From: Rhizobium sp. Root482 | GTDB taxonomy: Bacteria > Pseudomonadota > Alphaproteobacteria > Rhizobiales > Rhizobiaceae | Direction of reading: 5' to 3' | Assembly (NCBI RefSeq): GCF_001426565.1 | Contig: NZ_LMFA01000003.1 | Span: 1 to 64,000, forward strand | Length of the DNA stretch: 64,000 bases | In this document: one piece after another, positions 12,148 through 20,374 of the stretch | Layout of the letters: every line of letters starts with the position of its first letter | How positions within the stretch are numbered: the first letter of the stretch is position 1 | The notes under the pieces: generated by a model | Told to the model about the DNA's origin: nothing | What the model saw: only the letters and a program-made list of their open reading frames with translations | Databases searched by the model: none | Position numbers and translations under genes: made by a program

Positions 12148-12156
12148 GCGGCGGCC
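12134..12156 (-). terminator. hemA terminator overlapping the dxr stop codon
   Basis: The stem 12138-12144 with 12150-12156 (loop TGAGC includes the dxr stop codon) is followed on the minus strand by TTTT (complement of 12134-12137). The T-run orientation assigns it to hemA, which ends 32 bp away on the minus strand. On the plus strand it could also protect the dxr 3' end. Confidence 0.55.
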
Positions 12157-12187
12157 TCGTCAATGCAATCAAGACAGCAATTTCAGC

Positions 12188-13405
12188 CTATGCAACGGCC
12201 CGGGCAAGCGCGCAGCGCGACCAGAGCTGGTGCAGGGCGCCGACCAGATGATCCATATCGGCATCCGAATGCAGCGGCGTCGGCGTGATGCGCAGGCGCT
12301 CGGTGTTCTTCGGCACTGTCGGGTAATTGATCGGCTGGACATAGACGCCGCAATTGTCGAGCAGCAGGTCGGAAATCCATTTGCACTTGGCGGCATCGCC
12401 GACGATCACCGGCACGATATGGCTCGGATTGTTCAGATGCGGAATGCCGTTCCTGTCGAGCAGACCGCGCAGCCGGCGAACCCGTTCCTGATGTGCCAGG
12501 CGCTCGACCTGGCTTTCCTTCAGATGCCGGATCGAGGCGACGGCGCCGGCGGCCAGCGTTGGCGGCAAGGCTGTCGTGAAGATGAAGCCGGAGGCGAAGG
12601 AGCGGATGAAATCGCAGAGCGCCGTCGAGGCAGCGATATAGCCGCCCATGACGCCGAAGGCCTTGCCGAGCGTTCCCTCGATGACGGTCAGGCGGTGCAT
12701 CAGGCCTTCGCGCTCGGCAATGCCGCCGCCGCGCGGCCCGTACATGCCCACGGCATGCACTTCGTCGAGATAGGTCATGGCGCCATATTTGTCGGCGAGA
12801 TCGCAGATTTCCTTGATCGGCGCGATATCGCCATCCATCGAATAGACCGATTCGAAGGCAATGAGTTTTGGTGCGCGCGGATCGGCGGCCATCAGCTTGG
12901 CTTCGAGGTCGGCGACCGAATTATGCTTGAAGATCACCCGCTCGCATTTGGAATGGCGGATACCCTCGATCATCGAGGCATGGTTGGCGGCGTCCGAAAA
13001 GACGATAACGCCGGGGATCTTCGAACAGAGCGTTCCGAGTGCCGCCCAGTTGGACACATAGCCGGAGGTGAACAAAAGTGCAGATTCCTTGCCGTGCAGG
13101 TCGGCAAGCTCACGCTCGAGAAGAACATGGTAATGATTGGTGCCAGAAATATTCCGGGTGCCTCCCGCACCCGCGCCACACTGGTCGATGGCGGTTTTCA
13201 TCGCCTCGGTGACCTTGGGATGCTGGCCCATGCCAAGATAGTCGTTGGAACACCAGACGGTGACATCCTGCTTTTCGCCGGCCGCATTGTAGCGGGTTGC
13301 CTTGGGAAACTGGCCGCGCTGGCGCTCCAGATCGGCAAAAACCCGGTATCGGCCTTCCTGATGCAGACCGTCCAACTCGCCTTTGAAGAAACTCTCGAAA
13401 TCCAT
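12188..13405 (-). CDS. hemA: 5-aminolevulinate synthase
   Basis: Condenses glycine and succinyl-CoA to 5-aminolevulinate, the Shemin-pathway entry to heme and cobalamin typical of Alphaproteobacteria. The 405-residue PLP enzyme (alpha-oxoamine synthase family) shows [51 protein letters not shown] and the PLP lysine in [13 protein letters not shown] (about residue 245). Of two adjacent ATGs, the second has the better-spaced GGAG and matches rhizobial HemA. A 17-bp Irr-type inverted repeat lies 100-116 bp upstream, indicating iron control. Confidence 0.97.
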   Translation of the reverse strand: MDFESFFKGELDGLHQEGRYRVFADLERQRGQFPKATRYNAAGEKQDVTVWCSNDYLGMGQHPKVTEAMKTAIDQCGAGAGGTRNISGTNHYHVLLERELADLHGKESALLFTSGYVSNWAALGTLCSKIPGVIVFSDAANHASMIEGIRHSKCERVIFKHNSVADLEAKLMAADPRAPKLIAFESVYSMDGDIAPIKEICDLADKYGAMTYLDEVHAVGMYGPRGGGIAEREGLMHRLTVIEGTLGKAFGVMGGYIAASTALCDFIRSFASGFIFTTALPPTLAAGAVASIRHLKESQVERLAHQERVRRLRGLLDRNGIPHLNNPSHIVPVIVGDAAKCKWISDLLLDNCGVYVQPINYPTVPKNTERLRITPTPLHSDADMDHLVGALHQLWSRCALARAVA

Positions 13406-13504
13406 CATTGTCTCCAGAACCTTGCCGTCTTTTTTGTACCAAAGCGGATTGGCGTCAACCCTTGAAGGGCGTGAGGCGGCCACCTGCGGCAAAAGGCCTC
13501 TGAT

Positions 13505-13521
13505 TTTGGAACGATTCCAAA
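13505..13521. promoter_or_regulatory. ICE/Irr-type box upstream of hemA
   Basis: TTTGGAA-CGA-TTCCAAA is a perfect 7-3-7 inverted repeat upstream of hemA. It matches the layout of the rhizobial iron control element bound by Irr (TTTAGAA-N3-TTCTAAA type), with G/C substituted symmetrically at one position. Irr controls heme-synthesis genes in Rhizobiales according to iron and heme status. The assignment combines the visible palindrome, its position and recalled Irr motif knowledge. Confidence 0.75.
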
Positions 13522-13632
13522 CTAACCGTCCGGGTTTCATTCCACCCGGCGCGGTTCGAGTCAAGACGCGAGAAACGGCGACGGACCGCTCCGCCCCCGT
13601 TCATCAGTTTCAGGAAATCAGCGGCAATCCCC

Positions 13633-14430
13633 TCATGCCGCCGCCACGGCCCGTTTGGCCATGACCTTGACCAGCTGCGCACGATATTCGGAGCTGGCAT
13701 GGAGATCGGACAGGAGATCGGCGGGATCGGTGGTGGCGCCGGAAAGCGCATCCGGCGACCAGTTCTGGGCAAGCGCCGCCTCCATCCCGGCATGGCGAAA
13801 GACCCCGTCGGCCCCGGCGCCGGTCACCGCCACCCGCACATCGCCGCTGTCGCGCCGGGCAACAAACACGCCGGTCATCGCATAGCGCGAGGCTGGATTG
13901 CGGAACTTCGCATAGGCCGCCCTTTCCGGTGCCTCGAAGGCGATGGCCACGATCATTTCGCCTTCCTCCAGTGCGGTCTCGAACAGGCCGGTAAAGAAAT
14001 CCGCCGCACCGATCTCACGCTGATTGGTGACGATCACCGCATCAAGGGCGAGAAGTGCTGCCGGATAGTCGGCCGCCGGGTCGTTGTTGGCCACCGAGCC
14101 GCCGATCGTGCCCATATGGCGGACATGCGGGTCGCCGATATGATGGGCGAGATCGCAGATCGCCGGACAGATCGCCTTGAGTTCCGGCGACGACGCGACA
14201 TCGTAATGCGTCGTCGCCGCGCCGATGCGCACGCTCCGGCCGGTGACGGAGATGAATTTCAACCCGGCAATATGGCGGATATCGACGAGATCGCCGGGCG
14301 CCGCCAGCCGCTGTTTCATGGTGGCGATCAGCGTCATGCCGCCGGCCAGATATTTGCCCTCTTCGGCGGAGGATTTCAGCCGGACCGCGTCCTCGACAGA
14401 GGATGCGCGATGATAATTGGTCTCGTACAT
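13633..14430 (-). CDS. coxM: FAD-binding medium subunit of a molybdenum hydroxylase (CoxM-like)
   Basis: The flavoprotein subunit (265 residues) of a CO dehydrogenase-like xanthine oxidase family enzyme, which passes electrons from the iron-sulfur subunit to an acceptor. It shows the paired FAD motifs of the family: AGGMTLIATMKQRL (about 30-43) and the glycine-rich TIGGSVANNDPAADYPA (about 110-126). It is third in the S-L-M order, 13 bp after the large-subunit gene, with GGAGG before its ATG. The true substrate is unknown; the symbol follows homology only. Confidence 0.88.
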   Translation of the reverse strand: MYETNYHRASSVEDAVRLKSSAEEGKYLAGGMTLIATMKQRLAAPGDLVDIRHIAGLKFISVTGRSVRIGAATTHYDVASSPELKAICPAICDLAHHIGDPHVRHMGTIGGSVANNDPAADYPAALLALDAVIVTNQREIGAADFFTGLFETALEEGEMIVAIAFEAPERAAYAKFRNPASRYAMTGVFVARRDSGDVRVAVTGAGADGVFRHAGMEAALAQNWSPDALSGATTDPADLLSDLHASSEYRAQLVKVMAKRAVAAA

Positions 14431-14443
14431 GGTCACTCCTCCC

Positions 14444-16792
14444 TCAATTGGCGGCGTTGAGCGCGGACCAGACCTTTTGCGGGGTCGCCGGCATCGTCAG
14501 GTCGTTGTTGCCGATCGCGTCGGTGATGGCGTTCATCAGCGCCGGCGGCGAACCGATAGCGCCCGCCTCGCCGCAGCCCTTGATCCCCAGCGGATTGGAT
14601 GGGCACGGCGTGTTCTGGTGCGACAGCTTGAACGAGGGCAGGTCATCTGCGCGCGGCATGGCGTAATCCATGTAGCTCGCGGTGATCAGCTGGCCGTTCT
14701 GCGGATCGTAGTGGACATTTTCGAGCAGGGCCTGGCCGACCCCTTGCGCGATGCCGCCATGCACCTGGCCTTCGACGATCATCGGATTGATGATATTGCC
14801 GAAATCGTCGGCGGCGACGAACTGGACGATCTCGGTCTTGCCGGTTTCCGGGTCGACCTCGACCTCGCAGATATAGCATCCGGCCGGGAAGGTGAAATTG
14901 GAGGGATCGTAGAAGGCCCCTTCCTTCAGGCCCGGTTCCATGCCCGGCGGCAGATTGTGGGCGGTATAGGCGGCCAGCGCCACCTGGAACCAGGGCAATG
15001 TCTTGTCGGTGCCCGCCACCTTCAGCTCGCCATTCTCGATGACGATGTCGCTTTCGTCGGCCTCCATCAGATGGGCGGCGATCTTCTTGGCCTTGGCCTC
15101 CACCTTGTCCAGCGCCTTGACGACCGCCGACATCCCAACGGCGCCGGAGCGTGAACCATAGGTGCCCATGCCCATCTGCACCTTGTCGGTATCGCCGTGG
15201 ACGATGTTGACATTGTCGATCGGAATGCCGAACCGATCGGCGATCAGCTGGGCAAAGGTCGTCTCGTGGCCCTGGCCATGGCTGTGCGAGCCGGTCATCA
15301 CCTCGATCGTGCCGACCGCATTGACCCGCACTTCGGCCGATTCCCACAGGCCGACGCCGGCGCCGAGCGAGCCGACCGCCGCCGACGGCGCAATGCCGCA
15401 GGCCTCGATATAGCAGCTCATGCCGATACCACGTTTCATGCCACGCCCCGCCGCCTCCGCCTTGCGGGCGGCAAAGCCGTTCCAGTCGGCGCTCGCCATC
15501 GCCGCCTCCAGCGATGCCTCGTAGTCGCCGGCATCGTAGTTCATGATCACCGGCGTCTGGTAGGGGAAGGTCCGGACAAAATTCTTTCGCCTGAGTTCAG
15601 CCGGAGACACGCCCAGTTCGCGGGCCGCCGTCTCCATGGTGCGCTCAAGCAGATAGGTCGCCTCCGGCCGGCCGGCACCGCGATAGGCATCGACCGGAAC
15701 CGTATTGGTATAGACCGTGCGGACATTGGCGTGGATCGCTGGAATAGCATATTGGCCGGACAGCAGCGTCGCATAGAGATAGGTCGGTACGGCCGACGAA
15801 AACAGCGACATATAGGCGCCGAGATTGGCGATCGTATCGACCTTCAGCCCGATGATGCGATGATCCCGGTCGAAGGCCATCTTCACCGTCGAGACATGGT
15901 CGCGGCCATGGGCATCGGTGAGAAAAGCCTCGGTGCGGTCGCAGGTCCATTTCACCGGAACGCCGGTCTTCTTCGACGCCCAGAGACAGACGATTTCCTC
16001 CGGATAGATATAGATCTTCGAGCCGAAGCCGCCGCCGACATCCGGCGCGATCACCCGCAGCTTGTTTTCCGGCGCGACATTGTAGAAGGCGCTCATCACC
16101 AGTCGTGCCACATGCGGGTTCTGGCTGGTCGTGTAGCAGGTATAGTGATCCTCGGCGCTGTCGTAGATGCCGAGCGTCGCCCGCGGCTCCATCGGATTGG
16201 GAGCAAGCCGGTTGTTGCGGAGGGTTATTTCCGTCACATGCGCCGCTTCGCCGATCGCCTTGTCAGTGGCAGCACCATCGCCGATCTGCCAGTCGAAGAT
16301 CAGATTGTTCGGCGCCTCCGGGTGCAGTTGCGGCTGGCCCGCCTCCAGCGCCTGGAGCGCCTCAGTCACCGCCGGCAGCACTTCGTAATCGACCACAACG
16401 GCTTCGGCCGCATCGCGCGCCTCGCCGAGGCTGTCGGCAACGACGATGGCCACGGCATCGCCGACATAGCGCACGGTTTCATGCGCCAGCGGCCGCCAGG
16501 CGCCCATCTTCATGGGCGAGCCGTCCTTCGAATGGATCATCCAGCCGCAGATGATGTTGCCGATGGCATCGGCCTGCAATTGCTTGCCTTCCAGAATACC
16601 GATGACACCCGGCATGTCGCTGGCCGCCGACAGGTCGATGCTTTTGATGCGGGCATGGGCATGGGGGCTGCGGACGAAGAACGCATATTTCATCCCCGGA
16701 ACGCTCATATCGTCCGTGTAGCGGCCCTTGCCGGTCAGAAACCGCTTGTCTTCCTTACGCGCAACGCTTGCGCCAATGCCTTCGACACCCAT
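14444..16792 (-). CDS. coxL: molybdopterin-binding large subunit, form II CoxL-type
   Basis: A 782-residue molybdenum-cofactor subunit of an aldehyde oxidase/xanthine dehydrogenase-family hydroxylase. The N-terminal fold (about 15-130) has RFLTGKGRYTDD, and the Moco domains show VGGGFGSK, CYIEACG, GSHSHGQGHETTFAQL and GCGEAGAIG near the C-terminus, whose Glu is the catalytic base in this family. The active-site loop reads DAYRGAGRPE instead of the AYRCSFR of genuine aerobic CO dehydrogenase, so the Cu-binding Cys is absent. This loop and the S-L-M gene order place it in form II, whose substrates are uncertain. It should not be called a CO dehydrogenase on present evidence. Confidence 0.88.
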   Translation of the reverse strand: MGVEGIGASVARKEDKRFLTGKGRYTDDMSVPGMKYAFFVRSPHAHARIKSIDLSAASDMPGVIGILEGKQLQADAIGNIICGWMIHSKDGSPMKMGAWRPLAHETVRYVGDAVAIVVADSLGEARDAAEAVVVDYEVLPAVTEALQALEAGQPQLHPEAPNNLIFDWQIGDGAATDKAIGEAAHVTEITLRNNRLAPNPMEPRATLGIYDSAEDHYTCYTTSQNPHVARLVMSAFYNVAPENKLRVIAPDVGGGFGSKIYIYPEEIVCLWASKKTGVPVKWTCDRTEAFLTDAHGRDHVSTVKMAFDRDHRIIGLKVDTIANLGAYMSLFSSAVPTYLYATLLSGQYAIPAIHANVRTVYTNTVPVDAYRGAGRPEATYLLERTMETAARELGVSPAELRRKNFVRTFPYQTPVIMNYDAGDYEASLEAAMASADWNGFAARKAEAAGRGMKRGIGMSCYIEACGIAPSAAVGSLGAGVGLWESAEVRVNAVGTIEVMTGSHSHGQGHETTFAQLIADRFGIPIDNVNIVHGDTDKVQMGMGTYGSRSGAVGMSAVVKALDKVEAKAKKIAAHLMEADESDIVIENGELKVAGTDKTLPWFQVALAAYTAHNLPPGMEPGLKEGAFYDPSNFTFPAGCYICEVEVDPETGKTEIVQFVAADDFGNIINPMIVEGQVHGGIAQGVGQALLENVHYDPQNGQLITASYMDYAMPRADDLPSFKLSHQNTPCPSNPLGIKGCGEAGAIGSPPALMNAITDAIGNNDLTMPATPQKVWSALNAAN

Positions 16793-16829
16793 GCGTCATC
16801 TCCTCCCGGTGGAATAGCAAATAGTGGTG

Positions 16830-16871
16830 GTAGTGAGTAGTGAGTAGTGAGTAGTGAGTAGTGAGTAGTGA
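16830..16871. repeat. heptanucleotide microsatellite (GTAGTGA)x6
   Basis: Six perfect tandem copies of GTAGTGA lie between coxS and coxL, followed by a degenerate copy. An inverted partial copy (CACTACTCAC region, about 16941-16968) lies about 80 bp away and runs into the coxS stop codon. The two could pair in RNA as a hairpin between the two cistrons. Copy number is likely to vary by slippage. Confidence 0.9.
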
Positions 16872-16961
16872 GTAGTTGATAGCGGCAGCAGGGCGGGCGG
16901 GATTTCCTGGCATCTACCAGGTCTTCCACTAATTCCTGCTCACTATTCACTACTCACTTCC

Positions 16962-17450
16962 TCACTCAGCTGCCTGTGGCACGGCGCGCATTTCCTGCGC
17001 GGCGGCCAAGATCGATTTGACGATATTGTGATAGCCGGTGCATCGACAGATATTGCCGTCGAGTTCCGCGCGCACCGTCGCCTCATCGAGATTGGCGCCA
17101 TGCCGACGGATCATGTCGTCGGCGGTCATCACCATGCCCGGCGTGCAGAAGCCGCATTGCAGGCCATGATTGGCCTTGAAGGCCGCCTGGACCGGATGAA
17201 GCTCGCCGTCCTTCGCCATTCCCTCGATGGTGGTGATCGAAGACCCCGCCGCCTGGGCTGCAAGAATGGTGCAGCTTTTCACCGACCGGCCATCCATATG
17301 CACGACGCAGGCGCCGCATTGGGTGGTGTCGCAGCCGACATGGGTTCCGGTGAGCGCCAGGTTTTCGCGAAGGAAATGCACGAGAAGCGTGCGATCCTCG
17401 CAATCGCTGCCGACCTGCCGGCCATTGACCGTCATTTTCACTTTTGCCAT
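16962..17450 (-). CDS. coxS: [2Fe-2S] small subunit of a molybdenum hydroxylase (CoxS-like)
   Basis: A 162-residue iron-sulfur subunit carrying two [2Fe-2S] clusters that link the molybdenum site and FAD. The plant-ferredoxin-like N-terminal cluster motif is [16 protein letters not shown] (about 39-54) with a later Cys in VKSC. The C-terminal helical domain has [11 protein letters not shown] and [11 protein letters not shown]. It is the first gene of the coxSLM unit, with GGAGG near its ATG. A 169-bp gap with a microsatellite separates it from the large-subunit gene, unusually wide for subunits of one complex. The symbol follows homology only. Confidence 0.92.
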   Translation of the reverse strand: MAKVKMTVNGRQVGSDCEDRTLLVHFLRENLALTGTHVGCDTTQCGACVVHMDGRSVKSCTILAAQAAGSSITTIEGMAKDGELHPVQAAFKANHGLQCGFCTPGMVMTADDMIRRHGANLDEATVRAELDGNICRCTGYHNIVKSILAAAQEMRAVPQAAE

Positions 17451-17859
17451 CTCGCTCCTCCAAGATTGGTCTTGCCAATGCGAGCGGCTGTCGGGCAGGT
17501 AAACTCGTTCCGCGACAGAACCGCGTCAACTCTTTATGCCTCTGCCGCGAAAACCCTCCTCAAGGCATCGCGGCCCCGCCATCATTTGATTTTTTTCTCA
17601 TCCCCGCAACCGCTACTTTCAATTCCTGCAAAAAATCTCGCCGCCTGTGACGCGGGGAACAGCGCTTTCAGCTTCCGTTCAGCTTCAATGGGCTTGTCTT
17701 GCGAAGAAGATGAATTGCGGCATATCTGTGTGGACTTTCACAGGCGGCCATTTATCTTTCGAGTGCAAGTTCGACCGGAGGGGGCCTCATGTCCATCTTC
17801 CATATTCGGGGAAACGGACGGCGGAGATTTGAGTTCTCGCGTCCAGATTGGAGAACCAA
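17451..17859. other. 409-bp divergent intergenic region
   Basis: No gene is supported here. This is the divergent promoter region between coxS (minus) and the glycine-zipper lipoprotein gene (plus). It contains a T-rich stretch near 17583-17600. I could not define an operator or RNA element. Confidence 0.5.
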
Positions 17860-18117
17860 ATGAAAAAAGCTGTTGCGCTTATCCTACTCGCTCTGTCCGT
17901 CGCGAGTTGCACGCAGACTGAAAAGGGCGCCGGCATCGGCGCCGTCTCCGGCGCCATTATCGGCGGCGCAATCACCGGCGACGTGCGCGGTGCGGCCGTT
18001 GGTGCCGCAATCGGCGGTGTGTCCGGCGCCGTCATCGGCCATGTCTCGGAACAGCCGGGCCAGTGCTACTACCGCGACCGCTACGGCCGCCGCTATATCG
18101 ACGATTGCCCGCGCTGA
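17860..18117 (+). CDS. glycine-zipper lipoprotein
   Basis: An 85-residue exported lipoprotein. MKKAVALILLALSVASC gives a signal peptide with lipobox VASC. A glycine-zipper region (about 24-62) rich in GxxxG spacing follows (GAGIGAVSGAIIGG, GAAVGAAIGGVSGAVIG), like SlyB/Rick_17kDa outer-membrane proteins but shorter. The C-terminal tail QCYYRDRYGRRYIDDCPR is basic/aromatic with two cysteines. The start is chosen by GGAG six bases upstream. A strong terminator follows, so it is monocistronic. A role in envelope integrity is an inference from the family. Confidence 0.85.
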   Translation: MKKAVALILLALSVASCTQTEKGAGIGAVSGAIIGGAITGDVRGAAVGAAIGGVSGAVIGHVSEQPGQCYYRDRYGRRYIDDCPR

Positions 18118-18168
18118 TCCGCACAAGACAATGCCGGCGATGCGCTCGCAGCCGGAAAATTCTGCCCA

Positions 18169-18198
18169 GGCCCCGGAGCGATCCGGGGCCTTCTGTTT
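18169..18198 (+). terminator. rho-independent terminator after the lipoprotein gene
   Basis: A perfect 9-bp GC-rich stem (18169-18177 with 18182-18190), GCGA tetraloop, then TTCTGTTT. Confidence 0.8.
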
Positions 18199-18360
18199 CC
18201 CGCGTGTCACACAGGCGAGCGTTTTTCGATAAAATCGCGCCCGCGCCTTCATCAACCGGCCAATGCTGTGTAGTGTCGCCGCCGATGAAGAACGAACTTG
18301 TCGTGGAATGGTGCTCCTGCCGTGTCGGTGGGCGGATTGCTGAAGTGGCCTGAACAGCGA

Positions 18361-20286
18361 ATGCGGAAACGAATGCGTCTGCCGATCATGAGTGTTGCGT
18401 ATCGCAGGGCCGGCGCCGCCTTTGCGGTTACCGTTCTCACCGCATGCGGAGCGCTGCTGCCCGCGACCGACGCCCACGCCTTCAAGATATTCGGCATGCG
18501 CTTCTTCGAAGGCGAGGAGGACACCACCCCCGTCGTCGATCCCGTCGAGTACAGCCTGACGCTGAGCGAAGGCACTGGCGACGACGAACTCAGGGAAACG
18601 CTGGAAAACAGCTCCCGCCTCTTCCAGGACAAGGACAGGCCGGTTTCCGGCGATCTCGGCCTTGTGATCCGGGCGCGCGACGACCGCGACCGTCTGCTGG
18701 CCGCCCTCTACGAACAGGCCCGCTATGGCGGCATCGTCGAGGTCCGGGTCAATGGCAGGGATATCGATACGCTGCCGCCCGATCCGGACTTTCCGGATGG
18801 CGCGCCGGTTCCCGTCGAAATCACCGTCACGCCTGGCCCCGTCTTCAACCTCGACGATGTCGTCCTCAAGGGAGACGCGGTCGGACGAAGGCCGGAGGAA
18901 TATCTGAAGACCGGGGAACCGGCCAAATCCACCCTCATCATCAAGGCCGGCGAAAAGGTCGTCGAGGATCTCAAGGAAGAGGGCCGGCCGCTTGCCCGCC
19001 TGACCGAGCGTACCGCCGTCGCAGACCATGCCACGGACGAAGTGGATGTCACCATCGCCGCTGAAGGTGGACCGATCGCGCCGGTGGGGGCGGTAACCGT
19101 CGTCGGCACCCGGACCGTCGATCCATTGTTCGTCGCCGATTATTCGCGCCTCAACAATGGCCAGCCCTATTCGCCCGAGGATCTGCGCAAGGCCTCCGAG
19201 CGGCTGCGCCAGCTCGGCGTCTTTTCCAGCATCACCATCAAGGAAGACGATCGCCTGGCGCCGGACGGCAGCATCCCGATGACCATCGAGGTCTCGGAAG
19301 GCAAGCATCGCTATTTCGGGGCCGGCGCCCAATATTCGACCACCGACGGCTTCGGAATCCAGGGCTATTGGGGCCACCGCAATCTCTTCGGCCGGGCCGA
19401 ATCGCTGCGCCTGGAAGGATCGGTAAGCCGGATCGGCGAGACCACGGATGTCGGCGATCTCGATTATTCGGCAGGCCTGCTCTTTACCAAGCCGGGCGCC
19501 TTTGGTCCGACCACCGCCTTCAATGCCAGCCTGAAGGCCCAGCTTCTCGATCCCGATGCCTACAAGGCGACGATCTTTACCGGCGCGGCCGGTGTCACCC
19601 TCGAACTGTCTGATTTCGACACGCTCTCGGCCGGCGGGGAGGTCCAGTGGGCGGATGTCGAGGATGCCTTCGGCAACAATGAATATCTGACCGCGTCGAT
19701 CCCGATCGAATATGTCCGCGACACCCGCGACAACAAGCTGAACGCGACCGAAGGCTACCGCGCCTCGATCAATGCCAAGCCGAGCTACGAGATCAACGGC
19801 GAGACCTTCTTCAGCTCGTTCGAGGGTTCGGCGGCCGTCTACTACGGCTTCGGCGAGGAGGACCGCTTCGTGCTCGCCGGTCGGCTTGGCGCGGGCGTTC
19901 TCGTCGGCGGCAGCGGCCTTGCCTCCATTCCCGCCAATCGGCGCTTCTATCTCGGCGGCGGCGGCACCGTGCGCGGCTATTCCTATCAGGAAATCAGCCC
20001 GCGCAACGATGACAACGACATTCTTGGGGGCCGTTCCTATGTCAGCGCGACGGTCGAGGCGCGTATCGGCATCACCGAAAAGATCGGTCTCGTACCCTTC
20101 GTCGATATCGGAACCGTCTCCGCCAAGACCGCGCCGGACTTTTCCGATATCCGCGCCGGCGCCGGCCTCGGCCTGCGCTACAATACGCCGTTCGGGCCGA
20201 TCCGGCTGGATGTCGCGCTGCCGCTCAACGCCTATCCGGGCGGCACGCGCTACGGCATCTATGCCGGCATCGGCCAGTCTTTCTGA
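18361..20286 (+). CDS. tamA: TamA, Omp85-family outer-membrane translocation/assembly protein
   Basis: A 641-residue outer-membrane beta-barrel that works with TamB in inserting proteins, or moving lipid, across the envelope. The N-terminus has a basic region and a hydrophobic signal ending ...DAHAF. Three POTRA-like modules follow (about 55-300, e.g. PGPVFNLDDVVLKG, VTVVGTRTVDP with LRQLGVFSSI), then a 16-strand-type barrel. The Omp85 lid-lock motif appears as FYLGGGGTVRGYSY (about 545) and the barrel ends ...YAGIGQSF with the C-terminal Phe. tamB starts 88 bp downstream. The exact start is uncertain: ATG at 18361 or 18373, both with weak ribosome-binding sites. Confidence 0.92.
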   Translation: MRKRMRLPIMSVAYRRAGAAFAVTVLTACGALLPATDAHAFKIFGMRFFEGEEDTTPVVDPVEYSLTLSEGTGDDELRETLENSSRLFQDKDRPVSGDLGLVIRARDDRDRLLAALYEQARYGGIVEVRVNGRDIDTLPPDPDFPDGAPVPVEITVTPGPVFNLDDVVLKGDAVGRRPEEYLKTGEPAKSTLIIKAGEKVVEDLKEEGRPLARLTERTAVADHATDEVDVTIAAEGGPIAPVGAVTVVGTRTVDPLFVADYSRLNNGQPYSPEDLRKASERLRQLGVFSSITIKEDDRLAPDGSIPMTIEVSEGKHRYFGAGAQYSTTDGFGIQGYWGHRNLFGRAESLRLEGSVSRIGETTDVGDLDYSAGLLFTKPGAFGPTTAFNASLKAQLLDPDAYKATIFTGAAGVTLELSDFDTLSAGGEVQWADVEDAFGNNEYLTASIPIEYVRDTRDNKLNATEGYRASINAKPSYEINGETFFSSFEGSAAVYYGFGEEDRFVLAGRLGAGVLVGGSGLASIPANRRFYLGGGGTVRGYSYQEISPRNDDNDILGGRSYVSATVEARIGITEKIGLVPFVDIGTVSAKTAPDFSDIRAGAGLGLRYNTPFGPIRLDVALPLNAYPGGTRYGIYAGIGQSF

Positions 20287-20374
20287 GGGCACGGCGACCG
20301 TCCGAAGCCGCCTGGCAGGCCGGCTTCGGAGACCATCAATTCCGCCGCAACGCAATCTGCGCTATGGATGAAGC

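Noticed and set aside
15197-16840. Long plus-strand frame opposite coxL (547 codons), and similar ones opposite metH, hemA, priA, atpD and manC
   Set aside because: All lie antisense to well-supported enzymes and lack recognisable domains. They arise from third-position GC bias.
16830-16871. GTAGTGA tandem array as a CRISPR or iteron origin
   Set aside because: The unit is 7 bp and contiguous with no spacers. There is no rep gene, and it lies inside a catabolic operon.
13633-17450. Calling the molybdenum hydroxylase a true carbon monoxide dehydrogenase
   Set aside because: The large subunit has AYRGAGR in place of AYRCSFR, and the gene order is S-L-M. Both indicate the form II group of uncertain substrate.
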